Source: Chrysomallon squamiferum
Taxonomy: Eukaryota; Mollusca; Gastropoda; Neomphalida; Peltospiridae
DNA: 64,000 nucleotides
NCBI GenBank assembly: GCA_012295275.1
Contig: CM022677.1
Span: forward strand, 5,209,597-5,273,596
Direction of reading: 5' to 3'
Shown here: one piece after another, positions 1 to 10,635 of the stretch
How the letters are laid out: every line of letters begins with the position of its first letter
Position numbering within the stretch: the stretch's first letter is position 1
Program-made: the position numbers and the translations under genes
Notes under the pieces: model-generated
Database searches by the model: none
Told to the model about the DNA's origin: nothing
Seen by the model: only the letters and a program-made list of their open reading frames with translations

Positions 1-418
1 AGATGAATCAGCTGTACAAACACTGAGACTGCACAATTGCAAGTTGTGCGTTTTTTACCTTATTTTTATTTCTTAGCAAGTAAAATAAGTTTTATAGTAA
101 CAACTTTTTACTGATTGTAAAATAGCATAATAATAATCATTTATTTGCTATTATTTTGTTAATTATTTAAATTATTACCATTATCAGCATTATCATTATA
201 ATGATTATACAAAGTAGATCAAAAATATCCCACACCCCTTTGTGTCTGAATAATCCAGTAACTGGTACCAGTACAATTTAAATTTTAATAATAATAGAAA
301 CAATATTTATTTATAACACTTTATTATTTTTATTTTCAGAATGCACATTACAGCTCTAATTGATGTGCTGGTGTTGGCTAGTGAAGTTGTTTCAGTAGAA
401 GGTGCTGTCCAGCACTGA

Positions 419-463
<45 letters not shown>

Positions 464-660
464 GTTACAGTAATGATGATAATAAAAGTAGCATGTAGAG
501 TTGCAGTAAATGTAGTAGTAGCAGTATTTTATTTATTTTATATTTTTTACAATATTTTATTGATTTATTTATTCACTCAAACTAGGCAGTGTGCCCACCA
601 ATGTGACTCTGACTCAGAGTTGTTGATGAAAAGCTCAAGTTTGGTGACCTGGACATTGAA
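1..660 (+). repeat. Third, diverged copy of part of the inverted-repeat arm
   Basis: The stretch aligns by eye with the left arm at about 31770-32880 in the same orientation. Shared landmarks are the AAGTTTTATAGTAACAAC block, the TTCAGTAGAAGGTGCTGTCC block ahead of a CT microsatellite, and the exon-like stretch after AAACTAG at about 587. This copy lacks about 440 bp present in the left arm between the microsatellite and TTAGTTACAGTAATGATG. It is cut by the window edge, so its full extent is unknown. Confidence 0.8.
421..461. repeat. (CT)n microsatellite
   Basis: About 20 CT units. It is the same microsatellite as in the two inverted-repeat arms (32203 and 47041), but without the adjoining (AT)n tract. 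Confidence 0.95.
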
Positions 661-827
661 TTTTTTGTTTACTATAATTATATTGATTCATGCTGACTTA
701 ATTTATTGAATTGTTTAAATCAGAAATATCATTATTTACTGAATGACATTCAGATCTTTCATCATATATTTATAGGAATTGAAGAAATCAATATACTAAA
801 CTGTGGATTTAAACTGTTTGTTTTCAG

Positions 828-958
828 AAGTTAAATCAGCTTGTTAAGGATAAACATATTCAAGAAATTGTTGATAAATACAAAGTTGAATTGACATTTT
901 TGAACACAGAGCAGCTCAAGTTTCCAGTAGAGCTAAAGTATTTGGTGCTGTCCAACAG
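828..958 (+). CDS. Internal exon of an unrecognised gene
   Basis: A 131-bp open stretch lies between a strong acceptor (TTGTTTTCAG, ending 827) and a donor (CAG/GTATGT at 959). It reads 43 codons without a stop. The residues are helix-like and charged: it starts KLNQLVKDKHIQEIVDKYK and ends ELKYLVLSNR. The upstream exon-like stretch at about 592-651, encoding QCAHQCDSDSELL, is shared with both inverted-repeat arms and may belong to the same gene. I do not recognise the family. Confidence rests on splice signals plus coding-like composition. Confidence 0.45.
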
Positions 959-1097
959 GTATGTAAATACATTATATTACAATGTGAACTTTTCCATTTT
1001 ATTTCAGTTTTAAATATTTCTTCAGTTATTACATGAAATTATTACATGAAATTATGTTTGGATGTCTCATATTTATTTTGTTTATCTTTTCTCACAT

Positions 1098-1812
1098 TTA
1101 ATAACATAGGATCATTACATTCATCTCCAATTGTGTTAAGATTACAGATATGACATGTTTTCTGAGAATAGTAGACCATCGTCCAGTTTCAGTAGGAAAT
1201 GTACATAAGACATTTGCATTCTTTTGAGACAGCAAAGTAAGATAGTTTTCTAATTTCAGTTCATTTTTTAAATGTTTATGGTTAATATCCAATTGGAGAT
1301 GTTTCAATTTGATTTTTCCATAATTGTTGATATTGATAATGTAATATTTTGGATATTGTCAACGACAGTGCAGTCTGTTTACTGCTCCAGATGTTTCCTC
1401 GGCTGAAAAACACTTGTTCAAAACATCATTAGTAATTTCTTGTCCTTGAGAGTGTAATTCTTCTATTGTACTACCTGTTTCATCAACATTGCTTTTAAGA
1501 GTTTTCAAAAAATGAAATAAAGAATCAATTGACCATCTCTGCTTACTGTTGTTCAGAATTGACAAATACTCTTTGGGATTTTCAGTTTTTGTTTAATAGA
1601 TATCCTTATTCCCTAACAGCTCTATTTAGTGTTTGTTTATATGGATTCTCTTTATACTTCAAGTCAGCTTTCAATATGTTTCCACCATATTGTTTATATC
1701 TTCTTCTGTAGGTGGGTTTCTTCCCAGATGTTTTTGTAATGAAGTCAGCCCTGATGCAGCTTGGTAAGTTTTTCATTTTTATATGTTGTAACTTTGGACA
1801 GCTTTCAGACAT
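1098..1812 (-). other. Open minus-strand fragments, possibly the 3' part of the piggyBac remnant
   Basis: Three short minus-strand open stretches (1098-1307, 1359-1565, 1606-1812) have coding-like composition. One contains CIRADFITKTSGKKPTYRRR. They lie downstream of the recognisable piggyBac core on the same strand, where the transposase C-terminus would be expected. No diagnostic motif was found, so assignment to the element is positional only. Confidence 0.25.
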
Positions 1813-2029
1813 CCCACAGGAAGTCTTCTGTGCTCTTTACTATCATATCTTTGTACATGTACTGGGGGGGAGGCTATAAATGCAGAAGTTACAAATCAAA
1901 TGGGCTTTTTGTCACACCAATTGCTGCTACAATTCCTTTGAACAATAGTTCAAACTGCCTTTTGAAATTTGATGTTTTGATCAAATATTTTTTTGAAAAA
2001 GTTTATGATTTGTCATTAGGCCACTAGGC

Positions 2030-2940
2030 AGATTCCTCTCTTTTCCAGCAAAAACTCACACAAATATACACTAGTGTAGAGTCTGTCTGTAAACACACAG
2101 TAATGCTGGTCATGAAACGGTTCGAACATACAAACAATAAGGTTTCCAGTCATACTAAGATTTTCAATGTTTTCAGCATCCTTCCTCCCACCTGAATATA
2201 CTTCAGCATTTGTAATGTAGCCATTCGCACTGTCACAAACTAGGAAGGGTTTGATACCCCACTTTATCGGTTTATCTTTGATATACTATTTTGTAGATTG
2301 GAAGTTTTTTTATCGGAATCATTCCTTTGTCAAGTGACAGATTGCTTCTTGGTATATAATGCAGCCAGAATTTTTCCAATAAGTGACTGAACATGGGCCA
2401 TGATTTTGTAATTCTTATCAGATTTGTCTAGCTCTGGGTCTAATTCATTTACACTACGTAGCATAGACCATATTGCTAAAAATCTGTGGAAATGCAGTCA
2501 TGATGGTCAAGACAGTTTCCGTATCTCGCCAAAATTGTCCAAAGTGGTCCTTGTGAATAATCATTTCCATTGCTACTTGAGAGCAAAAAAATGTTTTTAT
2601 CTCTGTTAGTGACAAGGCCTGAGAACTAAAGGATTTAGAATACTAATGTGAGGTTTTGCTTCTCTGACATATTCTTAGTTTCAAAAACAAAGAGCTGCCA
2701 CAAAACATCATTCATTTCATTCATACACTGACACTGATCTACGTGAGGCTGAGAATTCTGTTGCACATCTCAATGACCGCATCCTCTACCACAACCACAA
2801 CCCCCCAACAGGTTGTAAAACATCACCATCTGGGCTGTGATTATCAACAGAATCATTTTCATTTTCACCTTCATTTGCATTCATGTTTTTATTACTTTAT
2901 CACAATAGCACAATCATTCATAATCACACAGCTCTGCTTA
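2030..2940 (-). pseudogene. Degenerate piggyBac-type transposase (PGBD-like)
   Basis: Read on the minus strand in three interrupted frames, the order matches the DDE_Tnp_1_7 family. First comes an acidic N-terminal region (about 2830-2930), then LTEIKTFF (about 2600), then RFLAIWSMLRSVNELD (about 2480). These are followed by LSLDKGMIPIKK (about 2320), KWGIKPFLVCDSANGY (about 2240) and CVFTDRLYTSVYL (about 2090). These correspond to the piggyBac catalytic-core blocks. The first catalytic Asp (in SLDKG) and second (in FTDRLYTS) are still visible, although the Glu after the first is Lys. Frameshifts and stops break the frame several times, so no full-length transposase can be made. No TTAA-flanked ends were identified. 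Confidence 0.75.
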
Positions 2941-3002
2941 ACTGCTTGGCTTGTTTCTGTTGTGCAGCTATTGCAAGCTTTCTTTTCTTGTCTATGCTGC
3001 TC

Positions 3003-3175
3003 AGTGGTTGAGTTGTTTCTGGTAGAGGTAGAATTATTTCAGGTAGAGGTTGAGTTTTTTCTGGTAGAGGTTGAGTTGTTTCTGATAGAGGTTGAGTCCT
3101 TTCTGGTAGAGGTTGAGTTGTTTCTGGTAGAGGTTGAATCGTTTCTGATAGAGGTTGAGTTCTTTCTGGTAGGTG
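3003..3175. repeat. 21-bp minisatellite in coding phase
   Basis: About eight to nine imperfect 21-bp units. On the minus strand each unit reads TQPLPET/TQPLSER, giving a seven-residue repeat inside a 111-codon open frame (2924-3259). Because the unit is a multiple of three, the frame stays open through the array. It lies just upstream of the piggyBac N-terminal remnant and could be an expanded part of it. Confidence 0.8.
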
Positions 3176-3589
3176 TTCTCTGGATAACATCATGTGATGC
3201 CAAATAAGGTTGTATAAGGTGACTGTTTTATTCCAGCATTGAAACTCAAGTTCTTGCAAAACCGAACAAATTTAACACCAACAGTCCCATCAGAGCTATC
3301 AAAGCAGTGTAATCTTAGTGTTGCTTTAAGGACACAGCTGATTAGTACAAAACAAAGACAACTAAGTTCAAAGCAGATGTAAAATAAACAATTGTAAGAA
3401 CTGTTCACAAAGGACACCACCTGATTAGTACAAAACAAAAACAAAACATGAAAAAACAAACAAACAAAAGATTTTTTTACTATAGTTGACATATTGACTG
3501 AATTCACAATTCCCTATCAGGCAATCTGTCAAACTGAGGGCACTCATTTTCAGTCATCTGGCCAAATGACTGGTTTGACACATTGACTG

Positions 3590-3955
3590 TAACACATATA
3601 CTATATGCTCAGGCTGGAAAACTGCCCTGCAGGTTCAAAGGGTTAATATATTTAACAAGTTCAAGTTCAAATACATCATCAGTGATTAAACCACTCTATT
3701 CATTTTCTTCCATAATAATAAAATCATTATCATCAGCTGTTGAAGTCACCAGTAAGACAGATCATGTTGAACAATATTCTTTTGAATAACAAGAATTCTC
3801 TGGTGGAATATATACAATATCCTTTAAAATATTATCATCTGTGTGTAAAACCCTGCCTTCTGTGCCCAGCCACATAATACATTTACACTGTGATTCAGTA
3901 ATACTTAGTGGTGGTTTAAGAAATGTAGTATCTCTGAGCTTACTTACCAAACCTC
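3590..3955 (-). pseudogene. LINE endonuclease-domain remnant
   Basis: The minus strand encodes CKCIMWLGTEG, then DIVYIPPENSCYSKEY, and after a frame break LLVTSTADDNDFIIMEE. This order resembles the apurinic-type endonuclease of non-LTR retrotransposon ORF2: the VYIPPENS strand, followed by a damaged version of the LLTGDFN strand. Stops and the loss of GDFN show it is dead. With the ORF1-like remnant at 4590-4972 on the same strand, it reads as one decayed LINE in ORF1-to-ORF2 order. Confidence 0.6.
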
Positions 3956-4102
3956 AAATCTCAAATCTATTATGTTTTAAACTTATGATTTTTGTGTGGG
4001 GTATTTTTACAAATGAGAGAGTTTTCTGACATTTGCTCAACAATGTTTTCGCTTGGTAAGACTTGTCCTCCTCCATTGTTGTATTGCACTGAGTGAACTG
4101 AC

Positions 4103-4600
4103 TTGTCTCAGTCAAAGTTTCGTTTGTGTTGTGTGATCTCTGTTGTCTTGTTTCTGTTGACTGAGTTGTTATGTTTGTGTTGTGTGATCTCTGTTGTCTT
4201 GTTTCTGTTGACTGAGTTGTTATGTTTGTGTTGTGTGATCTCTGTTGTCTTGTTTCTGTTCACTGAGTTGTTATGTTTGTGTTGTGTGATCTCTGTTGTC
4301 TTGTTTCTGTTGACTGAGTTGTTATGTTTGTGTTGTGTGATCTCTGTTGTCTTGTTTCTGTTCACTGAGTTGTTATGTTTGTGTTGTGTGATCTCTGTTG
4401 TCTTGTTTCTGTTCACTGAGTTGTTATGTTTGTGTTGTGTGATCTCTGTTGTCTTGTTTCTGTTCACTGAGTTGTTATGTTTGTGTTGTGTGATCTCTGT
4501 TGTCTTGTTTCTGTTGACTGAGTTGTTATGTTTGTGTTGTGTGATCTCTGTTGTCTTGTTTCTGTTGACTGAGTTGTTATGTTTGTGTTACTGGCTTCTG
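4103..4600. repeat. 51-bp minisatellite, ten or so near-identical units
   Basis: The unit contains GTTATGTTTGTGTTGTGTGA and TCTCTGTTGTCTTGTTTCTG, with a G/C variant at the GTTSACTGA position. The 51-bp period keeps frames open on both strands: a 17-residue repeat with core LCLCCVISVVLFL on plus and NRNKTTEITQHKHNN on minus. The array sits between the ORF1-like and endonuclease-like pieces of the minus-strand LINE remnant, so it expanded inside that element. Confidence 0.95.
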
Positions 4601-4972
4601 GCCTGACCTCTCCCAGTGTAAACAGCCTGACCTCGATATACAGTTTATCACCATTTATAGCTATTGAACTACCTCCCCAGTCAATTTGCTCTGTGAAAGT
4701 CAATATTATTTTCTACTTTCATTTCATTTTTTTATAAACATTTTCAACTCCTCATCTGTGTCTTTCTCTGGTATCTCACTAAAGATTAAATCGTCACGTA
4801 TGAAGCGAGTTTGTAGATCATTGTGTTTTTCTCTTAAGTTTCTAAACTCAGTTTTTAATTCACATATTTGTTGTTTCATACTATTATTATTATCTCACAT
4901 TTCACGAGCAGAATTGGTGTTGACTGATAAAATGGTGCAGATGAACATCTTGTTATTCTGTGTATTCGACAT
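4590..4972 (-). pseudogene. LINE ORF1-like remnant (coiled coil and L1-type RRM start)
   Basis: Reading the minus strand from an ATG at 4972 gives MSNTQNNKMFICTIL, one in-frame stop, and then a charged coiled-coil segment (MKQQICELKTEFRNLREKH). This is followed by FIRDDLIFSEIPEKDTDEEL. The last block resembles the start of the RNA-recognition domain of LINE ORF1 proteins (family consensus roughly NLxFxGIPE). A further stop and frame change follow before the DKLYIEVRLFTLGEVRPEAS stretch, which runs into the 51-bp array. No function is expected. Confidence 0.55.
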
Positions 4973-4979
4973 CCTTGTA

Positions 4980-5940
4980 ATAGCGACTTCTTGACCAGCT
5001 TGGCTACTGCTTATTTTATCACATGTATGTGTATTGTTGGCTTTGTTTTATATACATTTTAACATTTACATAAAGGATTCACTATTGTAACTATTAGCTG
5101 AATGCATAGGATGATTGTGGTTTATTTATTCGTTAGTGGCAAAAAATTAATTATATTAAAGTGGCAGGAAAGAATATTACAATTAAATATTTTAATAATC
5201 AAATAATTTATTATAAATGATGTAACTATAATGATTGTTTAAGGTTAATTAAAGATTGTAAGAATAATCTCAAATGTATTTTCATTATGTTAGTATTTCA
5301 AGTAGAATCAGCATTAGAAGACCATTTTACTTACTGACTAATGTAATGCGATATAGGATTAAAATTTATTTACTTAATATTCCTCGCAGTCATCGTAAAC
5401 TGGACTAAAAGTCTAAAACAGTGTAAATATAAAAAATTTGCAAGTTAATAGAATTATTCAAATATACTGAAGTATTGCTCTTTTAATCATTTTATATCAA
5501 AGTTAAAAAATAATATTAAACTGATTGAAATTAAGAATATAAAAACACTTAATAAATTATTTTTATTATTAAAATTGGATGGAAAAATAAAAATGTGGAC
5601 TAAAATTGTTCTTGCTAAGACAGTGAAATGCAGTTAGAACTGACAACAAAAATACTACTTGCACTTTATTTTATGTTTAGTTTATTAATGAATATCCTAG
5701 ACAACAGATTCAAGCTGCCCTAGCCAGCACTTCAGTTGAAAATGTTGTAAGACACATTTTCAGAAAAGGTTCACTAGAGTACCAGAATGCTTTTACATCA
5801 CAGTCTTCCCTGTCCAGAGAATGCCATCTTTGTAAATAAGCTAAAATGAATATGATATTGCATAGCGGTGTTAATTTTCATTATCATCTAATTATTTGAA
5901 GCATTGAAATTAGAATATATTTAAAATTTTGTAATTAGGA
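4980..5940. other. AT-rich non-coding spacer
   Basis: No exon-like stretch, long repeat or homology was seen here apart from AT-rich unique sequence. Confidence 0.6.
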
Positions 5941-7020
5941 GTCATTAGAATTTTTTATAAAAAAATTATTTAAAAAAACCACAAAAAACATTTGCAAAAA
6001 AACAACAAAACATTTCTTTTATCTTTTTTTAGAAATCATTATTATTTGAAATCAAGGGCTTGCTGTGGGTAATCTTGTAAATATAATTGAAGAGTATGTA
6101 ATTAAGGGTAATTTAATTTTTTTATAAAAATAAAGAATAAGAAAAAGAAAATGATTTTGTTTTCTTTATATTATTTAAATCAGGGGAAAATCAAGGGTTT
6201 GCTGGGGTACTCAATGTAAATATAATTGAAGATTGTGTTATTAGGGTTAATTAGAATTTTTATAAAAAATAAAAAGCATTTGTTTTTTTACTGTTATTTA
6301 AATCACAGGATTTTCAAGGGTTTGCTGAGGTAATCAGTCTAAATATTTTTTTGAAATTATGTAACTGGGGGTAATCAAACTTTTTCAAAAGAAAAAACTA
6401 AACATTTGTTTCTTTACATTATTTAAATCAGGAAAATCAAGGGTTTGCTGGGGGTAATTTGGTAAATATAATTGAAGAAAATATAATTAGGGGTAAAGTG
6501 AATTTTTTATTAAAAAAAAGAAAAAGAAAAGAATTTTGATTTCTTTATATTATTTAAATAACAGGGATTTCAAGGGTTTGCTGGGGTTAATCATTGTCTA
6601 AATATTTTTAAAATGATGTAATTAGGGATAATTATAATTTTTACATTTCTTTACATTATTTAAATCAGAGGAAAATCAAGAGTTTGTTGTGTAATCAGTG
6701 TAAATATATTTAATATTATGTAATCACTGTGTATGTATTTCTAAAATTGTGTAATTAAGGGTAAAAAGAAAGAAAAAGAAATCTAGAATTTGTTTTTTCT
6801 TTATATTATTTAAGTCGTAGGAAATCAAGGGTTTGTTAGGGGTAATTAATGTATAACTGAATATTATGTAATTAGGGATAATTATAAAAATTTGTTTGTT
6901 AAAAACAATTTTTTATTTCTTTGTAGTATTTAAATCAGGGCTAAATCAAGGGTTTGTTGGTGGTAATTAATGTTAATATAATTTAAGCTTTACTAATTAG
7001 AGGTGATTAGAAATTTTTTG
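5940..7020. repeat. Tandem array, about eight units of 105-150 bp
   Basis: The block TCAAGGGTTTGCTGGGGTAA recurs with small changes at about 6053, 6191, 6315, 6438, 6571, 6677, 6826 and 6947. Each copy is followed by an AATATAATTGAAGATTATGT-like tract, a GGGTAATTA tract, an A-rich run, and TTATTTAAATCAGG. Units vary in length through indels in the A- and T-rich parts. No coding potential. Confidence 0.9.
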
Positions 7021-7956
7021 ATAGAAAATAATAAACAATATATTTCTAATGAAAATTGTTAAGTAAATTATAATTTGGCTTTTCCATTTTAGAAAGAATA
7101 ATAGAACAATTTCAATAAGGAATCTTTAAAACCAGGAAATAATAATTTTAAAATGATACAAAATAAAATAAAATAAGAGAAAAAAAAATGTACATAAATG
7201 ACATTTTTCCAAGTATTTTATAATTTGCCTTTTACGTTTTGGAAAAATTAAAAAAATTAGTGCAAAAATGTACAAATGGAAATGTCTTCCAATGTTTATA
7301 ATCTGTATTTTCTCTTTAATTTAATTAAACAAAACTAGGAAAAAAAAAAAAAGAAAACAGAAGAAAATAATATTAATCTCTTTAAAAAATGAAGTACAAA
7401 CTGGTATTTAATGTTTCCAAGCTGAATCAAAATTAAAGCTGGTTTGTTTGTTCAAAAATCTAGCACCTCCTGTTTTGTTATAGTGTAATTGGTAGACATC
7501 ACTAGCAGTTGCCCTGCACAAGTTATCATCTGGAGAAAGAAACTTGTTTACTTAAGCAACAGTAGCAGGGGTCCTAATACAGACTTAAGGCAATCTGGTA
7601 AAAAAGTTCAGAAATGCATATGACAACAAAATAATTCAAATAGTCCCTTACTATCTTTGCTTTTAAGAATTATAATAAATATGTCTCCAGCTTTCAGATT
7701 CCAATTTTCATTGTTTATTCTAAGAGATATTGTAAAATTAGGCAGATTCAGTACTTTAAATACTTTTAGCAATGCTTTGAGTTTTTGCTTAACAATAAAA
7801 TATAGCCAGGTTGTGTTACTTAAAATTAGAAATGTTAAGGAACATTCAAATAATTTTTAAAAATATAAGAAAAAAATAAAGCATAGTCTTTGTATGTTTT
7901 TATTTTTATTATGTATATATTGATCAACGTCTTCTGTACTTATAATCTGTATTTAT

Positions 7957-8012
<56 letters not shown>

Positions 8013-9187
8013 CTCTTTACACTCAGTCTTTTTTGTATATTTACAAACACGTTAAAGTTATTTACCTTTAGTAAAAACAATGAATTTTCATACAACATGT
8101 ACAAATTTATTTCAAAAATGTGCATTTTAAGACAAAACTAAAGACCACTTTTCTAACAATGCATTCCAATTATAAATTACTGTGACATATGCCTTAAAGA
8201 TTTTGTACTATGAACCCATTTCACTTTTATTTGATAATATAACAGGCTGTCACAATGACGCCATAATCAAGCAAATTAATTTTTAATTCTTTAAATTTTA
8301 TTATTATTATTTCTTTAAAATAAAAATTACTGCAAATCTATTTTAAAAAAGACTTGGTTTTAATAGTGCTAAAATTATTTTTTAATCTGATTAATTTCAG
8401 CTATCTACAAATGTCTTTTAATGTTAATAACAATTCAAAATCAATAATATAAGAATAAATTATTAAAAAATCCAGTTAATAATTCTGTTTTTTATCTCTA
8501 TTTTTATATCATTTTTCTTGTGTTTTTTTGAAAAGACAACAACCATCAAATAACATTGAACTTGTATTTATTTATACATAAACAAGGACACTGTCTTTCG
8601 CATGCAGCAGTTATTAACTCTTTCTCACAGAACATGCATTTACCAACTCATCCTTTCACATTCACATCTGTCTCTCTATGTTTGCATCTATTTCTCCTAC
8701 CATGCCCTCTGAAAACACATACACACACACACACAGAGACAAATTTCTACTAATTTTATTTTGAAATTTTAATTTTTACGTTATCAGATATTGCACTAAA
8801 TAAGACTAAAAATACACAGATTATGAAATAACATTATATGCTGTTTCACATTCTACAAACACAAACACAAGTAAATATATAAATTGAAATAACAATAAAA
8901 GAGGAAAAATAAAGTAGATGATAAACAAATAGAAACATTTTAATTAAGAAAGAAAAAGAAAGAATAAATAAATAAATAAATAAATAAAGTATGTTACGTG
9001 TAAATAGTATATTAAAATATGGATTCCTACCGTCAGTGTGTGGCCTAAGGTCAGGGGGTAAATGTGTCACAAGCTGTATTCACAGCACGCCAAAAATAAC
9101 TGCTCCAAAGACGACGCTACAAAGAAACCCAGTTCTTCGTTTTTGACAGTCACTTGAATACTTTTATACCGACTTATGAACTAGAAA

Positions 9188-9262
<75 letters not shown>

Positions 9263-9360
9263 GTTGATGGAATACTTTCCAATTTTAGTTTTCTTGGATA
9301 TGTGTATTTTTATATTTTTATTTATTTATTTATTTATTATTACTGTTGTTTTTTATGTTG

Positions 9361-9401
<41 letters not shown>

Positions 9402-10630
9402 TTTATATTTTGCTGTGTTGATGTTATCAGTTTTAGTATTGAGTTTGACCTCATGATAAATAAATCAATTTATTTCACGTACATCGATTATTAAGTTAAA
9501 TAGGTGCAGATAGAAAGGTCTGTAAACGTTATATCTAATCAAACACTGCACAGTTTTCTAAGAGTCCTTTTAAAAATCCAGATAATTTTTTGAACAACAC
9601 ACACGCACACATTTCAATCTTTTTCTTATTCACCATATTATCTGAATGTTTAATTACTGTTTGATAGTATGTGCATGTGTATGTATATGTGCACACACAT
9701 ACACACATACATTCATACATGGATATGTACATATTTCTGTTCTTCTTGTTTTGGAATACCGGAAAAAAAGAAGAAGAAATAACAAATAAATAAATACATA
9801 ACTAAAAGCTAGGAAAACTACAAAAAATTTCTATCCAGTGGTTAAATACAGTATTTTTCTGTATCCTTCTACAAACGAATCGCTGTGTCTATTATTAGTA
9901 CATGAATGAGATACTCTGATAACCATTGTAATTTTAATTAATCTTCAGATATTATATACTACGTTAGTTATGATTTTTATTGCTGTTTACCACAAGATCA
10001 AAAATCTTTCAGAATTTTTTAATTATTATTATTATTATTATTATCAAAAGAAAGATAAGCATTGAAGCTTACAACCGTTCCTTTTTTGAGTTGGTATCTT
10101 CTTCTCACTGTGTGTCGTCTGTCAAAACCAACTTCAGTCACAAGTTGAAATTGCAGAGGACTACAGAACTATTTCCGGATATTACATTTTTCATTAAGAA
10201 AAAAATATCGATTTAGATATTTATTTACCATCACTACTACTGAGAAATTACCTGCAGGGCTTACGATACAACAAATTTTAAAATAAAATTTAAAACTTTG
10301 TTATATCGTATATGTTTATTTATTTATTTATTATTATTTTTTTATTATTATTCAGTAGCAATGTCATTTGTTTATTCTGAGATTTTGAAACCTGACGTTA
10401 TAATTATAACACAGAATACATTACTTCGCTGAAGGTTCCATTTCTTTTACTTTACACCTACGAGTTGGAGCATGACTAGCGAAATTACCTTGCAGCATTC
10501 TTGTACACTCAGATGTTTATTTTGTTGTTTTCTTACTACAGTCAGTGGTTTTCAACTGGTGTTCTTTGTTATCTCTAAATATTTATTATTATTATTGTTG
10601 TTGTTGTTGTTGTTGTTGTTGTTATATTCA
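7020..10630. other. Non-coding, microsatellite-rich spacer
   Basis: This holds (CT)n at 7959-8007 and 9190-9258, (ATT)n at about 9363-9401, short CA/GT tracts near 8718 and 9660-9712, and TTG repeats at 10587-10622 just before the TRIM-like start codon. Short open frames here are simple-sequence readings. Confidence 0.7.
10262..10310. repeat. Short near-perfect hairpin
   Basis: TACGATACAACAAATTTTAAA is mirrored by TTTAAAACTTTGTTATATCGTA after a few bases, giving arms of about 21 bp with two mismatches. It may be the remnant of a small foldback element. Confidence 0.5.
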
Positions 10631-10635
10631 CAGAC

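Noticed and set aside
2743-3207. 154-codon plus-strand frame
   Set aside because: Shadow of the 21-bp repeat and of the minus-strand piggyBac N-terminal region; no protein-like features of its own.
4103-4606. 167-codon plus-strand frame with hydrophobic 17-residue repeats resembling a multi-pass membrane protein
   Set aside because: Product of the 51-bp array; the opposite strand is open as well, which shows that the frame follows from the period rather than selection.
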